Assembly (NCBI RefSeq): GCF_006874585.1
Contig: NZ_CP029761.1
Span: 2,553,001 to 2,617,000 of the forward strand
From: Sphingomonas sp. IC081
GTDB taxonomy: Bacteria; Pseudomonadota; Alphaproteobacteria; Sphingomonadales; Sphingomonadaceae
DNA length: 64,000 bases
Reading direction: 5' to 3'
The notes under the pieces are model-generated. The model was not told the origin of the DNA. It worked only from the letters and a program-made list of their open reading frames with translations, and did not search any database. This document shows positions 51,828 to 60,628 of this stretch, piece after piece (position 1 is the first letter of the stretch; the number at the start of each line of letters is the position of its first letter). Both the position numbers and the translations under genes were made by a program.

Positions 51828-53243
51828 ATGGCAGGAAGCGGCACCTATATTGTCGTCGATATCGGCAAGACCCTCAGCAAACTGACGCTGTGGACCAAGG
51901 GCGGGCGCATGATCGACCGCCAGGTCCGCCCCAACGTGCCGTGCGAAGTGGACGGCGTGCGCTGCCTCGATGCCGCGGGAATCGGCCAATGGCTGCGCGC
52001 GACGCTGCGCGGCTGGGCGGGTCATCCGGTGGAAGCGCTGATCCCGGTCGCCCACGGCGCGGGCTTTGCCGCGCTTGGCGAAGAGGGCCTGCTGTTCCCC
52101 CCGCTCGACTACGAACAGCCGCTCCCCGCAGAGGTCATGGCCGCCTACCGCAAGGAGCGCGACCGATTCGTGCTGACCGGATCGCCCGCCCTGCCCGACG
52201 GCCTCAACCTCGGCGCGCAGGTCTACTGGATGGCCCGGCGCCATCCCGAGGCGATGGAACGCGCGGCGCTGGTCCCATGGGCGCAATACTGGGCCTGGTT
52301 CCTCTCCGGCGCGCTTGCCAGCGAAGTGACCAGCCTGGGCTGCCACACCGACCTATGGTGCCCGGCGGACGCCCGCTTCTCGCCGATGGCCGAGCGGCTC
52401 GGCTGGGCGGAGCGCTTTGCCCCGCTCGCCAAGGCCAGCGACGTGGTCGGCACCCTGCGCCCCGAGCTCGCCGCCGAGACCGGGCTTCCCGCCAATGCCA
52501 AAGTGCTGGCGGGCCTGCACGATTCGAACGCGGCCCTGCTCGCCGCCCGCGGTTTTGCCGAGATCGCCCGGCAGGAAGCGACGATCCTTTCCACCGGCAC
52601 CTGGTTCATCGCCATGCGGCTGGCCGCCGAGACGGTGTCGCTGTCCGCCTTGCCCGAGGCGCGCGACACCCTCGTCAATGTCGACGCCTATGGCTGGCCG
52701 GTGCCCTCCGCGCGCTTCATGGGCGGGCGCGAGATCGAGAGCGTGATCCAGATCGACACCCGCCGGGTCGACATCCGCCCCGACCAGCCCAAACTGCTCG
52801 AAGCGGTGCCTGCGCTGCTGGAACGCGGCACGATGATGCTGCCCACGCTCGCCCCCGGTTTCGGGCCCTTCCCGCACGGCAAGGCCGAATGGGTGAACCG
52901 CCCCGAGGAATGGGCCGGCACCTGGTATGCGCGGCGCGCGGGCGTCTGTCTTTATGCGGCGATGGTCGCCGATACCGCGCTCGACCTCATCGGCTCGAAG
53001 CAGCGCCTGCTGATCGAGGGGCGTTTTGCCGATGCCGAAGTCTTCGTGCGCGCGCTCGCCGCGCTGCGCCCGGAGACCGAAGTCTTTGTCGCCAATGCCC
53101 ATAACGACGTCTCGTTCGGGGCGCTGCGGCTGATCAACCCGATGCTCCAGGCCCAGGGCGGCCTGCGCCGCGTCGAGCCGCTGGAAGGCGACCTTGCGGG
53201 CTACCGCGCGAAATGGCGCGAACAGGTGCGGCAACCGGCCTGA
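51828..53243 (+). CDS. rhaK: FGGY-family kinase, probable L-rhamnulokinase
   Basis: A 471-residue sugar kinase. The N-terminal phosphate loop is IVVDIGKTLSKLTLW (8-22), and the middle ADP-binding region includes ILSTGTWFIAM near 255. Within a complete rhamnose locus, phosphorylation of L-rhamnulose to the substrate of RhaD is the obvious role; it is not close to E. coli RhaB by eye. ATG 51828 is preferred to ATG 51795, though neither has a strong ribosome-binding site. rhaT follows after 60 bp. Confidence 0.85.
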   Translation: MAGSGTYIVVDIGKTLSKLTLWTKGGRMIDRQVRPNVPCEVDGVRCLDAAGIGQWLRATLRGWAGHPVEALIPVAHGAGFAALGEEGLLFPPLDYEQPLPAEVMAAYRKERDRFVLTGSPALPDGLNLGAQVYWMARRHPEAMERAALVPWAQYWAWFLSGALASEVTSLGCHTDLWCPADARFSPMAERLGWAERFAPLAKASDVVGTLRPELAAETGLPANAKVLAGLHDSNAALLAARGFAEIARQEATILSTGTWFIAMRLAAETVSLSALPEARDTLVNVDAYGWPVPSARFMGGREIESVIQIDTRRVDIRPDQPKLLEAVPALLERGTMMLPTLAPGFGPFPHGKAEWVNRPEEWAGTWYARRAGVCLYAAMVADTALDLIGSKQRLLIEGRFADAEVFVRALAALRPETEVFVANAHNDVSFGALRLINPMLQAQGGLRRVEPLEGDLAGYRAKWREQVRQPA

Positions 53244-53303
53244 CTCTCCCGCCATCCACATAATGACACGATAACAACAAGATAACGAGAGGATCAGACT
53301 GAA

Positions 53304-54380
53304 ATGGGAGGCAATCCGGCGCTGGGCGTCATCTTCCACTGGCTGGGCGGCTTTGCCTCGGCCAGCTTCTACGTGCCCTACAAACGCATCAGGCTGTGGT
53401 CCTGGGAAGTGTTCTGGCTGGCGGGCGGGATCTTTTCCTGGCTGATCGCGCCCTGGGTCTTCGCCTCGCTGCGGACCGAGAACCTCATCGGCGTGCTCAC
53501 CGCCGCGCCCGCCTCCACCTTGCTGTGGTGCTGGTTCTGGGGCGCGATGTGGGGCTTCGGCGGGCTGACATTCGGCCTCACCATGCGCTATCTCGGGCTC
53601 TCGCTCGGCATGGCGGTGGCGCTGGGGCTGACCACGGTGATCGGCACGATGGGACCGCCGATCTTCCATGGCACCATCGGCGCAATCGCCGGTCGCACCA
53701 GCGGGCAGCTGACCCTGCTGGGCATTGTCATCACCCTGGTCGGCATCGTTGTCGTCGCACGGGCGGGCCACGGCAAGGATAAGGATCTGGGCGGGCAAGC
53801 GTCGGAAGGCGTGGCCGAGTTCAATCTCAGGAAGGGCCTGCTGATCGCGGTGTTTTCCGGCGTGATGTCGGGCTGCTTCGCCTGGGGGCTCGACGCCGGC
53901 CAGCCGATCCGCGACCTGACGCTGGCGGCGGGCACCGATCCCCTCAGCCAGGGCCTGCCGGTGCTCTGCGTTGTCCTTTCGGGCGGGCTGACCACCAACC
54001 TCATCTGGTGCGCGCTGCTGATCCGCCGCAACCGCAGCTTCGGCCAGTTCCTCGGCGCCAGCAACGGCGATGAGGGCAGCACCCGCCCGCCGCTGCTCGC
54101 CAACTACCTGCTCGCCGCGCTCGGCGGCACCTTGTGGTATTTCCAGTTCTTCTTCTACACCATGGGCGAGAGCCAGATGGGGCGCTACGGCTTCTCCTCG
54201 TGGACGCTGCACATGGCCTCGATCATCCTGTTCTCCACGCTCTGGGGCTTTGCGCTCAAGGAATGGCGCGGGGCGAGCCGCCGCACGCGGGCGCTGGTGC
54301 TGACCGGCATCGGCCTGCTGGTGGGCGCCACCGTGGTGATCGGCGCGGGCAACATGCTGGATGCCGGCGGGGCTATTTGA
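53304..54380 (+). CDS. rhaT: L-rhamnose/H+ symporter
   Basis: The 358-residue protein has ten hydrophobic helices and matches RhaT through HWLGGFASASFYVPYKRIR at the N-terminus, LWCWFWGAMWGFGGLTFGLT near 75, and YFQFFFYTMGESQMG near 285. It would import rhamnose released by the rhamnosidase across the inner membrane. The stop codon abuts the left hairpin of a family-A repeat. Confidence 0.94.
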   Translation: MGGNPALGVIFHWLGGFASASFYVPYKRIRLWSWEVFWLAGGIFSWLIAPWVFASLRTENLIGVLTAAPASTLLWCWFWGAMWGFGGLTFGLTMRYLGLSLGMAVALGLTTVIGTMGPPIFHGTIGAIAGRTSGQLTLLGIVITLVGIVVVARAGHGKDKDLGGQASEGVAEFNLRKGLLIAVFSGVMSGCFAWGLDAGQPIRDLTLAAGTDPLSQGLPVLCVVLSGGLTTNLIWCALLIRRNRSFGQFLGASNGDEGSTRPPLLANYLLAALGGTLWYFQFFFYTMGESQMGRYGFSSWTLHMASIILFSTLWGFALKEWRGASRRTRALVLTGIGLLVGATVVIGAGNMLDAGGAI

Positions 54381-54554
54381 AAATCCGGCGGTGCCGGATT
54401 TTGGCGGCACCGGCCCGCTCCCGTCCCGAAGAACACGAAAGGGTCCGGGGGACCTTTTCGCTGAGGGGACCGACCACCCATCAGGATACACTCGTGGCTG
54501 GCCGGGTGGGGGCGTGGGCCGGTGCCGCCTCGAAAATACCCAGCAGGGCATTTT
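54380..54554. repeat. Cruciform repeat family A, copy 3 (degenerate)
   Basis: The left hairpin (aaaatccggc 54380-54389/gccggatttt 54393-54402) and the right hairpin (aaaataccc 54533-54541/gggcatttt 54546-54554, one mismatch) are kept. The central arms pair only at their outer parts (54404-54421 with about 54511-54528). The centre is larger than in copies 1 and 2 and contains another hairpin (cgaaaggg...ccttttcg near 54436-54460). It separates rhaT from the regulator. Confidence 0.75.
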
Positions 54555-54638
54555 CAGAAGCGAGAATGATGGATCTTGAGCGAAATTGGCGGCATGGGGG
54601 TGGCCAGCGGCCTCCCCCACATGGGCGACAGGAAGACG

Positions 54639-55412
54639 ATGCATTCAACCGAGCGTGAAAGACTGATCCTCGAAGCCCTGCGGCCCAGCGGCTTTGTCAC
54701 CTATCGCGACCTGGAAGCGCAGCTGGACGCCTCGCCCGCAACGATCCGGCGCGACCTCTCGCGGCTGGAGGAGGAGGGCCAGCTCCTGCGCGTCCACGGC
54801 GGCGCCAAGCTGCCCGAGGAGCGCGCCGACCGCCAGCCGGGCCTTGCCGGTACCCCGTTCGAGCAGTCGATCACCCAGCACCTGCCCGCCAAGCAGGCCA
54901 TCGGCAAGGCCGCCGCCGCGCTCTGCCAGCCGGGCGAGGCGATCATGCTCGACGGCGGCACCACCACCTTGCAGATGTGCGCGCATCTCGACGGGCTGGA
55001 CTGCCAGGTGCTGACCAATTCGCTGCACATCGTGCAGGCCCTGCTGCCGCAATCCGGCACGCGGGTGCTGCTGCCCTCGGGCACGGTGTTCCGGGAACAG
55101 AACATCGTGCTGGCCCCGGCGGGCGAGGATTCGATGCCGCGCTTCCACGCGCCGAAGCTGTTCATGGGCGCGGCGGCCGTCGGCCCGCAGGGGGTGATGC
55201 AGCAGGACGTGATCCTCGTCGCCGCCGAACGCCGCTTCATGGACCGGGCCGAGGAAGTGATCCTGCTGGTGGACAGCTCCAAGTTCCGCTCCTCCTCCGG
55301 CGCGATCGTCTGCGGGCTGGACGAGGTGGACGTGGTGGTCACCGATGCCGGTATCCCCGCCGAGATGGCCGAGCGGCTGCGTGAGGCGGGGGTTCGGGTG
55401 GTGGTGGCCTGA
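54639..55412 (+). CDS. DeoR-family transcriptional regulator of the rhamnose locus
   Basis: A 257-residue repressor with an N-terminal HTH (VTYRDLEAQLDASPATIRRD, about 20-39) and a C-terminal sugar-phosphate sensing domain (LDGGTTTLQMC near 105, VDSSKFRSSSG near 212). It is third in the rhaK-rhaT direction and probably controls the divergent rha promoters, sensing rhamnulose or rhamnulose 1-phosphate. ATG 54639 is used, with ACAGGAAG just upstream. Confidence 0.88.
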   Translation: MHSTERERLILEALRPSGFVTYRDLEAQLDASPATIRRDLSRLEEEGQLLRVHGGAKLPEERADRQPGLAGTPFEQSITQHLPAKQAIGKAAAALCQPGEAIMLDGGTTTLQMCAHLDGLDCQVLTNSLHIVQALLPQSGTRVLLPSGTVFREQNIVLAPAGEDSMPRFHAPKLFMGAAAVGPQGVMQQDVILVAAERRFMDRAEEVILLVDSSKFRSSSGAIVCGLDEVDVVVTDAGIPAEMAERLREAGVRVVVA

Positions 55413-55435
55413 AGAAAAAACAAGAGGAAGTCCTG

Positions 55436-55456
55436 GGGCCCTTCGACAAGCTCAGG
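55436..55456. repeat. Single half of a common dispersed repeat
   Basis: The string gggcccttcgacaagctcagg matches one arm of an inverted repeat that is frequent in sphingomonad and other proteobacterial genomes. The reciprocal arm is not found nearby, so this is an isolated remnant. Confidence 0.45.
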
Positions 55457-55597
55457 AGATCCCCCAGACCCTCAAAATGTCTTCGTTGCACCTCGCCTAT
55501 CCGTAATACACTCCCTGCGGCGCAGCCCTTATGTCTCCCGACGCAGCCATGGGCGCGCATCGGCTGGATAGCACCTGACCTAGACGGTAATGGGGGT

Positions 55598-55620
55598 GCA
55601 GGGGGGCTATGCTCCCCTGC
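55598..55620 (+). terminator. Hairpin between convergent deoR and GH1 genes
   Basis: Arms gcaggggggc (55598-55607) and gctcccctgc (55611-55620), one G-T pair, are followed by ttta. It is almost the reverse complement of the hairpin at 29315-29338. Confidence 0.65.
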
Positions 55621-55636
55621 TTTAATCCCTTCCCCC

Positions 55637-56962
55637 TTAAAGTGAATTACGCCTTGCAATCCCGCCCAAGACCGAAGCGCTCGGCTTGGGCGTGCGGGCG
55701 AAGGTCGCGCGGTCCACGCTGCACAGGCCGAAGCGCGGCTTGTAGCCGAAGATCCATTCGAAGTTGTCGAGCAGCGACCAGTGCACGTAGCCGAGCACCG
55801 GCACGCCCTCGTCGATCGCCTGCTTGAGGCCTTCCAATGCCGCCGGGATGAAGCGCGCGCGCAGCGTGTCGTCATCGGTGCCGACGCCGTGTTCGGAGAC
55901 CAGCACGGGAACATTGGTCGCCGCGTGGACATAGCGAACCGCGCCCGCAAGCGAGGGCGCCCAGACTTCGGTGCCCGACCAGTTGCGGTCGCCGCCATCG
56001 GGCGGCGGCAGGTGGCCCTTGTCGTTCCAGACCGCGCGTTCGTAGTTCTGGACGCCGATGAAGTCGTCCTGCCTGGCCAGTTCCAGCCAGGCGCCGTAGT
56101 TCTCGGCGCGGACCTTGTCGCGCAGCGAGTTCTTGCCGGCCGCCTGATCGTCGATCACCGAAAGCGTGAAGCCCACCGGCAGGTCGCCGCGCACCGCCTT
56201 GATCGCGGCGCGGGCCGCCTTGTGCCCGGCCATGAGCCCGTGCTGGAGCGCCTCGATGTCCTCGCGCCCGGCCACGTTGGCGCAGACGAACCTGGCGACG
56301 CCCAGCTTCTTGGCCGCGGCCTCCATCGAGGCGCGCTGCATGTCCCAGACCGGCGGCGGCAGGATGTTGCGCAGGATGAGCAGGATGTTGGGTTCGTTGA
56401 GGGTCATGGCCATGGCGATGCCGTCGCCGAAGGCGCGCATGACACGCTCGCAATAGCGGGCGAAGAGCTGTGCGGCATCGGGGTTGGTCCAGCCCCCTTG
56501 CGCGCTGAACCAGCGCGGCGCGGTGAAGTGGTTGAACGACACCAGCGGCTGGAGGCCGCGCGCGTGGCACCCGTCAACGATGCGCTTGTAGTGATCGAGC
56601 ATGGCCTGCGAGAACAGGCCCTTTTCCGGCTCGATCCGTGCCCATTCGACGCTGAAGCGGTAGGAGGTGAGGCCAAGCCCCTTCACGATGTCGAGGTCGC
56701 TGGCCCAGAGTTCGAGGCTGTTGCAGGCATCGCCCGAAGGCTCGGAAAAGATCGTCGGCGTCAGGTGTTCGACAAACCAGGTATCGGAGGCGGTGTTGTT
56801 GCCTTCCACCTGGTGCCCTGCGGTAGCGGCGCCCCACAGGAAACCCTTGGGAAACGCCGGGTTCGGGCGCCTGGCGGCGGCACGCGCCATCATCGGCGCG
56901 GCGGCGGCCATGGCGCCGGCCGCAAGCAGGCTGCGGCGGTCGAGATCGGGAATACGGGTCAT
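55637..56962 (-). CDS. Tat-exported GH1 beta-glucosidase
   Basis: The 441-residue protein has a twin-arginine signal (DRRSLLAAGAMAAAAPMM from residue 7) and a GH1 barrel: FPKGFLWGAATAGHQVEGN near 35, the acid/base glutamate in TLNEPN near 189, and the nucleophile in SEHGVG near 355, where the usual ENG is EHG. Export of a GH1 enzyme by Tat is compatible with action on glycosides in the periplasm. It is the last gene of the leftward operon and starts 10 bp after the esterase gene. Confidence 0.9.
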   Translation of the reverse strand: MTRIPDLDRRSLLAAGAMAAAAPMMARAAARRPNPAFPKGFLWGAATAGHQVEGNNTASDTWFVEHLTPTIFSEPSGDACNSLELWASDLDIVKGLGLTSYRFSVEWARIEPEKGLFSQAMLDHYKRIVDGCHARGLQPLVSFNHFTAPRWFSAQGGWTNPDAAQLFARYCERVMRAFGDGIAMAMTLNEPNILLILRNILPPPVWDMQRASMEAAAKKLGVARFVCANVAGREDIEALQHGLMAGHKAARAAIKAVRGDLPVGFTLSVIDDQAAGKNSLRDKVRAENYGAWLELARQDDFIGVQNYERAVWNDKGHLPPPDGGDRNWSGTEVWAPSLAGAVRYVHAATNVPVLVSEHGVGTDDDTLRARFIPAALEGLKQAIDEGVPVLGYVHWSLLDNFEWIFGYKPRFGLCSVDRATFARTPKPSASVLGGIARRNSL

Positions 56963-56972
56963 CGGGGGCCTC

Positions 56973-57830
56973 TCAGTTATGGTCTGCAAAGAAGGCGAGC
57001 AATTCGTCCGACAGGCGGCGGTCCGCCGTGCCGAGGTGCATCGCCATCGAGTAGTGGTTGTGCCCGGAGGCATAATGCGCGCGCGGCAGCCGTCCGTGGC
57101 GGCCGAGACGGCCCTGCAGCATGCTGGCCCATTCGGCCTGGAAGCGCGGCGGATCAAACTCGGCGCAGGCCAGCAGCAGCGGCAGGCGGGTTTCCATCAC
57201 CGCGGTCAGCGGCATGCGCAAGGCATAGCAGTCCTGCGGGCCGTAATAGCGCATGTCGCGCTCGTCGAGCGGGGTGACGCCGTAGAGCCCGGAAAGCAGC
57301 GCGGCGCCGCGCACGAGCCGCTCATGATCCTCGCGCGCCTTGAGGAAGGCCGAGACATGGACCGCCCCCGCCGAAGTGCCGAGCAGGAAGATACGCTCCG
57401 GATCGCCGCCATGACCGGCGGCATGGCCGCGCAGCCAGTCGACCGCGAGGCCGACGTCCTCTGCCCCCGAAGGCCACAGGTGCTGCGGCGCGAGGCGGTA
57501 GTTCATCACCGCGCCGAGCATTCCGTTCGCCGCCGCCCAGCGGCCGACATGGGCATTGGCCCAACTGTCAGCCCCGCCCTTGTCGCCGACAAGGAAGCCG
57601 CCGCCGTGGACAAAGAGGACGACCGGACGCAGGCCCTCCCCCTCTCCCTGCCGGTAGAGGTCGAGCCGGTTGCGCGCATCCGGGCCATAGGCGCAGTCGA
57701 GGGCGAGGGGCGGCAGCGCGGCGGCGAGCGGGGCCTGTTCGGCTTCGTAGAGATCGCGCATCGCCGCGACCACGTCCGGGCCGAGGCGGGTGCCGATCCC
57801 GCGAATCACGGCGTTCATGCCCCCGTTCAT
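56973..57830 (-). CDS. Alpha/beta hydrolase (HSL-type carboxylesterase)
   Basis: A 285-residue esterase of the hormone-sensitive lipase group. The oxyanion motif FVHGGGF lies near 74-80, the nucleophile elbow GTSAG near 150, and the late Asp/His in EFDPPR and SGHNHY. No signal peptide is seen. It could remove acyl groups from glycosides or open a lactone product. ATG 57830 has AGGGAG 6 nt upstream and overlaps the preceding small membrane gene by 4 bp. Confidence 0.87.
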   Translation of the reverse strand: MNGGMNAVIRGIGTRLGPDVVAAMRDLYEAEQAPLAAALPPLALDCAYGPDARNRLDLYRQGEGEGLRPVVLFVHGGGFLVGDKGGADSWANAHVGRWAAANGMLGAVMNYRLAPQHLWPSGAEDVGLAVDWLRGHAAGHGGDPERIFLLGTSAGAVHVSAFLKAREDHERLVRGAALLSGLYGVTPLDERDMRYYGPQDCYALRMPLTAVMETRLPLLLACAEFDPPRFQAEWASMLQGRLGRHGRLPRAHYASGHNHYSMAMHLGTADRRLSDELLAFFADHN

Positions 57831-58306
57831 ACACCGCTCCCTGCGATCCTGCGGGCGTAGAGCCGGGTGAGCGCAAAGCGCGTGCAGACCAGCCCCAGCC
57901 CTGCCCCGTAGACGATCTTGAACACCAGCGCCGGAAGGCTCGGCACCGCGTCCAGCGGACCGAACAGCGCCAGCGCGGCCAGTGCCGCCGCGCTGGCGAG
58001 CCCCGCCAGCACGCCGAGACACACGGTGCGCGCGATCTCGCCCGTTTCCGGCCCCTCACCCGCGCCGATCAGCCCCGCCTTGCGCAGCTTCGCCCGCATC
58101 ACGAGCGCGGGAACCAGCGATGCCATCAGCGAGACCATCAGCCCTTGTGGCAGGAAATCGAGCGCCAGGCGATCCGGCGCGCCGGTCGCCAGCGCCCGCT
58201 CCCCCAGTCCGAAGACCAGGACGAAGAACGCGGCGCTCAAGACCGCGTTGATCGCCGCGCTCACCGCCTGCTCCCCTCGCAGCAGGCGGTCCAGCGTCTG
58301 GGGCAT
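57827..58306 (-). CDS. Small four-helix membrane protein of unknown function
   Basis: The 159-residue protein has about four hydrophobic segments (about 16-36, 48-70, 95-116, 120-145) with a basic loop MRAKLRKAG. I do not recognise the family. It is coupled at both ends: its ATG shares one base with the TonB receptor stop (TGATG) and its stop overlaps the esterase start by 4 bp, so it is a bona fide operon member. Confidence 0.75.
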   Translation of the reverse strand: MPQTLDRLLRGEQAVSAAINAVLSAAFFVLVFGLGERALATGAPDRLALDFLPQGLMVSLMASLVPALVMRAKLRKAGLIGAGEGPETGEIARTVCLGVLAGLASAAALAALALFGPLDAVPSLPALVFKIVYGAGLGLVCTRFALTRLYARRIAGSGV

Positions 58307-60591
58307 CAGAACTTGGCGTCCAGGCTGATGCCGACGTTGCGGTACGACATCGGCCCGTAGATCGCGCCGATGTTCGGCTCGTAGGCGCCCGAGTAGCTCT
58401 GGCTGGTGTAGGGGAAGTCGCTCTGCATCAGCGCCGGCTCGTGGACGTTGAAGGCGTTGCGCACAAAGACGGCCACCGTGTAGCGGTCATCCGCGGTTTT
58501 CACGCCGATGCGTCCGCCCACCATCCAGTGCGCCTTGAAGGTGGTGTCGGAGACCGAGTTGGCCTCGTAGCGCACGCGCGACTTCCACTGGGTGTCGAGC
58601 GCGATGAAACCGCCGAAGTTCTCGCCCAGGTCCACGTCGTACTGGCCCGAGAGCGTGAACTTGTAGCGCGGCGAATAGGCCAGCTGGCTGCCGCCGATGT
58701 TGGTGCCGTCGGTGCCGATGAAGTTCTTGGGATAGGTCGCCTTGGCGTAGATGAAACCGGTGTTGAGCGAGAGGTTGCGGGTCACGTTGCCGAAGAAGTT
58801 GATCTCCGCGCCGCGCGTCTTGACCCCGTTGATGTTGGTCTGGTCGCACGAGATGACGCCGGTGCTGTCCACCGTGCAGTTCTGCGCCTGGAAGTTGTCG
58901 ATCTTCATGTAGAACACGCTGGCATCGGCCACCCAGCCGCCGAACAGCGTGGCCTTGACACCCGCTTCGTAGGACGTGGGGACCTCGGGCAGCACGACAT
59001 AGGGATCTTCGTTGGTCGGCACCGCGATCTGGCCGCCCTTGAACCCGCGCGAGACGGTGGCGTAGGCCATCGCGTCCGACGCCAGGTCGTACTGGGTACC
59101 CAGGCGCCAGGACCACTTCTTGGCATTGAGGTGGGTGCCCCCGTCGCGCGCGCCGAGCGTGTCGTACGTGTCGAGCGAGAGGCGGTCGGTAGTGTAGCGC
59201 ACGCCGCCGATCAGGCGCCAGGCGTCGGTCACGTGGCCGGTGAGCTGGCCGAAGACGGCGAGCGATTCGTCGCGGATCGTGAGCTGCGGCGTGGTGTTGG
59301 TGACGATCGGGATCGTCAGGCCCGGGAACGGCACCAGCGTCACGTCGACGACTTCGGCGGCGCGGGTCTGCTTCTGGTTCGAATAGAACATGCCCGCGGT
59401 ATATTCGATGGGATTGCCCGCCGCCGAGCTGATGCGGAATTCCTGGGTGAACTGGCTGAGGTCACGGTTGACCGGCGAGTTGTGGACCTGGAGTTCGAGC
59501 ACATCGGCGCGGAACACGTTGGATGCCGCGCCGTAGCCCGATTCGCCCGACTTGCGCACCGAGGTGATCGAGGTCAGCGTGAAGGGATCGGCCTCGTAGT
59601 CGACCTGGAGCGAGCCGCCGTAGGTCTCGGTGTGGCCGACGTACGTTTCGTCCGAGCAGTAGTTGCGATTGCCGGCCTTGGCCGTGACGCCGCAGGACTC
59701 GAGACGGTCGGTGATGCCGGTCGTATCCTCGCCGGCGCCGCCGAAGAAGTAGCCCGGGCCGCTGGTCTTCACGAACGTGAAGAAGTCGCCGCCGTTCTCG
59801 TAGCGGCTCTTGGAATAGTCGCCGATCAGGTTGACCGTCAGGCGGTCGGTCGGTTCCCACAAGAGGCGGCCGCGCAGGCCGTAGCGGTCGGTATCGTTGA
59901 GCTCGCCGGTGGTGGCATTGCGGTTGACGCCCTGGCGCAAGTTGGCGACGCCCGAGACGCGCAGCGCCGCGTTGGCTGCCAGCGGCACGTTGACGAGGCC
60001 CTGCACCACCTGGTTGCCGTACTTCGAACCCGCGGTGCCGGCATCCGAAAGCTCGGTGCGCAGGCGGGCGGAGAAGCGCGTGAAATCGGGCTTGTTGGTG
60101 GTGATGTTGATGACGCCCGCCGAGGTGGTCAGGCCGAACAGGGTGCCCTGCGGGCCCTTCAGCACTTCGATGCGGGCAACGTCGAAGAGGTCGGAGATAT
60201 TGGCATTGCCCTGGCTGACCTGGTCAACAACAACACCCACCGAGGCCACGGCACCGGGCGAGAAGGTCTGCGTGCCGATGCCGCGGATCGAACCGCCGCC
60301 GCCGGTGTTCTGGCCGGGCGCCTGCTGGATCTCGAGGCTCGGCGCGATGCGGGCGAGGTCGTTGACGGTATTGACCTGCTGGCGCTCGAGCTGGGCGGCG
60401 CTGGCGACGGTGATCGAGATCGGCACCTCGGTCACCTTCTCGGCGCGGCGCTGGGCGGTAACGATGATGTCGCTGGTGGAAGTCGTCTCCGGGGCCTGCG
60501 GAGCGGCCGCCGCGTCCTGCGCCATGGCAGGCGCGGACAGCGCGCCGAAGGCAATGCCGGTGAGCAGTACGACCTTGCGAATGGTGTTCAT
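58306..60591 (-). CDS. TonB-dependent outer-membrane receptor
   Basis: A 761-residue receptor. Signal peptide 1-25 (cleaved near AMAQDA), a TonB-box-like segment DIIVTAQRRAEKVTEVP (41-57), a plug domain (about 50-165, with IEVLKGPQGTLFG near 143), and a 22-strand-type barrel that ends in ...ISLDAKF with terminal Phe. This is the sphingomonad FyuA/BtuB-like class that often imports plant-derived compounds. The operon context points to a glycoside or aromatic ligand. GGGAG precedes the ATG by 7 nt. Confidence 0.93.
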   Translation of the reverse strand: MNTIRKVVLLTGIAFGALSAPAMAQDAAAAPQAPETTSTSDIIVTAQRRAEKVTEVPISITVASAAQLERQQVNTVNDLARIAPSLEIQQAPGQNTGGGGSIRGIGTQTFSPGAVASVGVVVDQVSQGNANISDLFDVARIEVLKGPQGTLFGLTTSAGVINITTNKPDFTRFSARLRTELSDAGTAGSKYGNQVVQGLVNVPLAANAALRVSGVANLRQGVNRNATTGELNDTDRYGLRGRLLWEPTDRLTVNLIGDYSKSRYENGGDFFTFVKTSGPGYFFGGAGEDTTGITDRLESCGVTAKAGNRNYCSDETYVGHTETYGGSLQVDYEADPFTLTSITSVRKSGESGYGAASNVFRADVLELQVHNSPVNRDLSQFTQEFRISSAAGNPIEYTAGMFYSNQKQTRAAEVVDVTLVPFPGLTIPIVTNTTPQLTIRDESLAVFGQLTGHVTDAWRLIGGVRYTTDRLSLDTYDTLGARDGGTHLNAKKWSWRLGTQYDLASDAMAYATVSRGFKGGQIAVPTNEDPYVVLPEVPTSYEAGVKATLFGGWVADASVFYMKIDNFQAQNCTVDSTGVISCDQTNINGVKTRGAEINFFGNVTRNLSLNTGFIYAKATYPKNFIGTDGTNIGGSQLAYSPRYKFTLSGQYDVDLGENFGGFIALDTQWKSRVRYEANSVSDTTFKAHWMVGGRIGVKTADDRYTVAVFVRNAFNVHEPALMQSDFPYTSQSYSGAYEPNIGAIYGPMSYRNVGISLDAKF

Positions 60592-60628
60592 GATGTCTCT
60601 CCCTCGTATTATGCTTGTCGTTGGTCTG

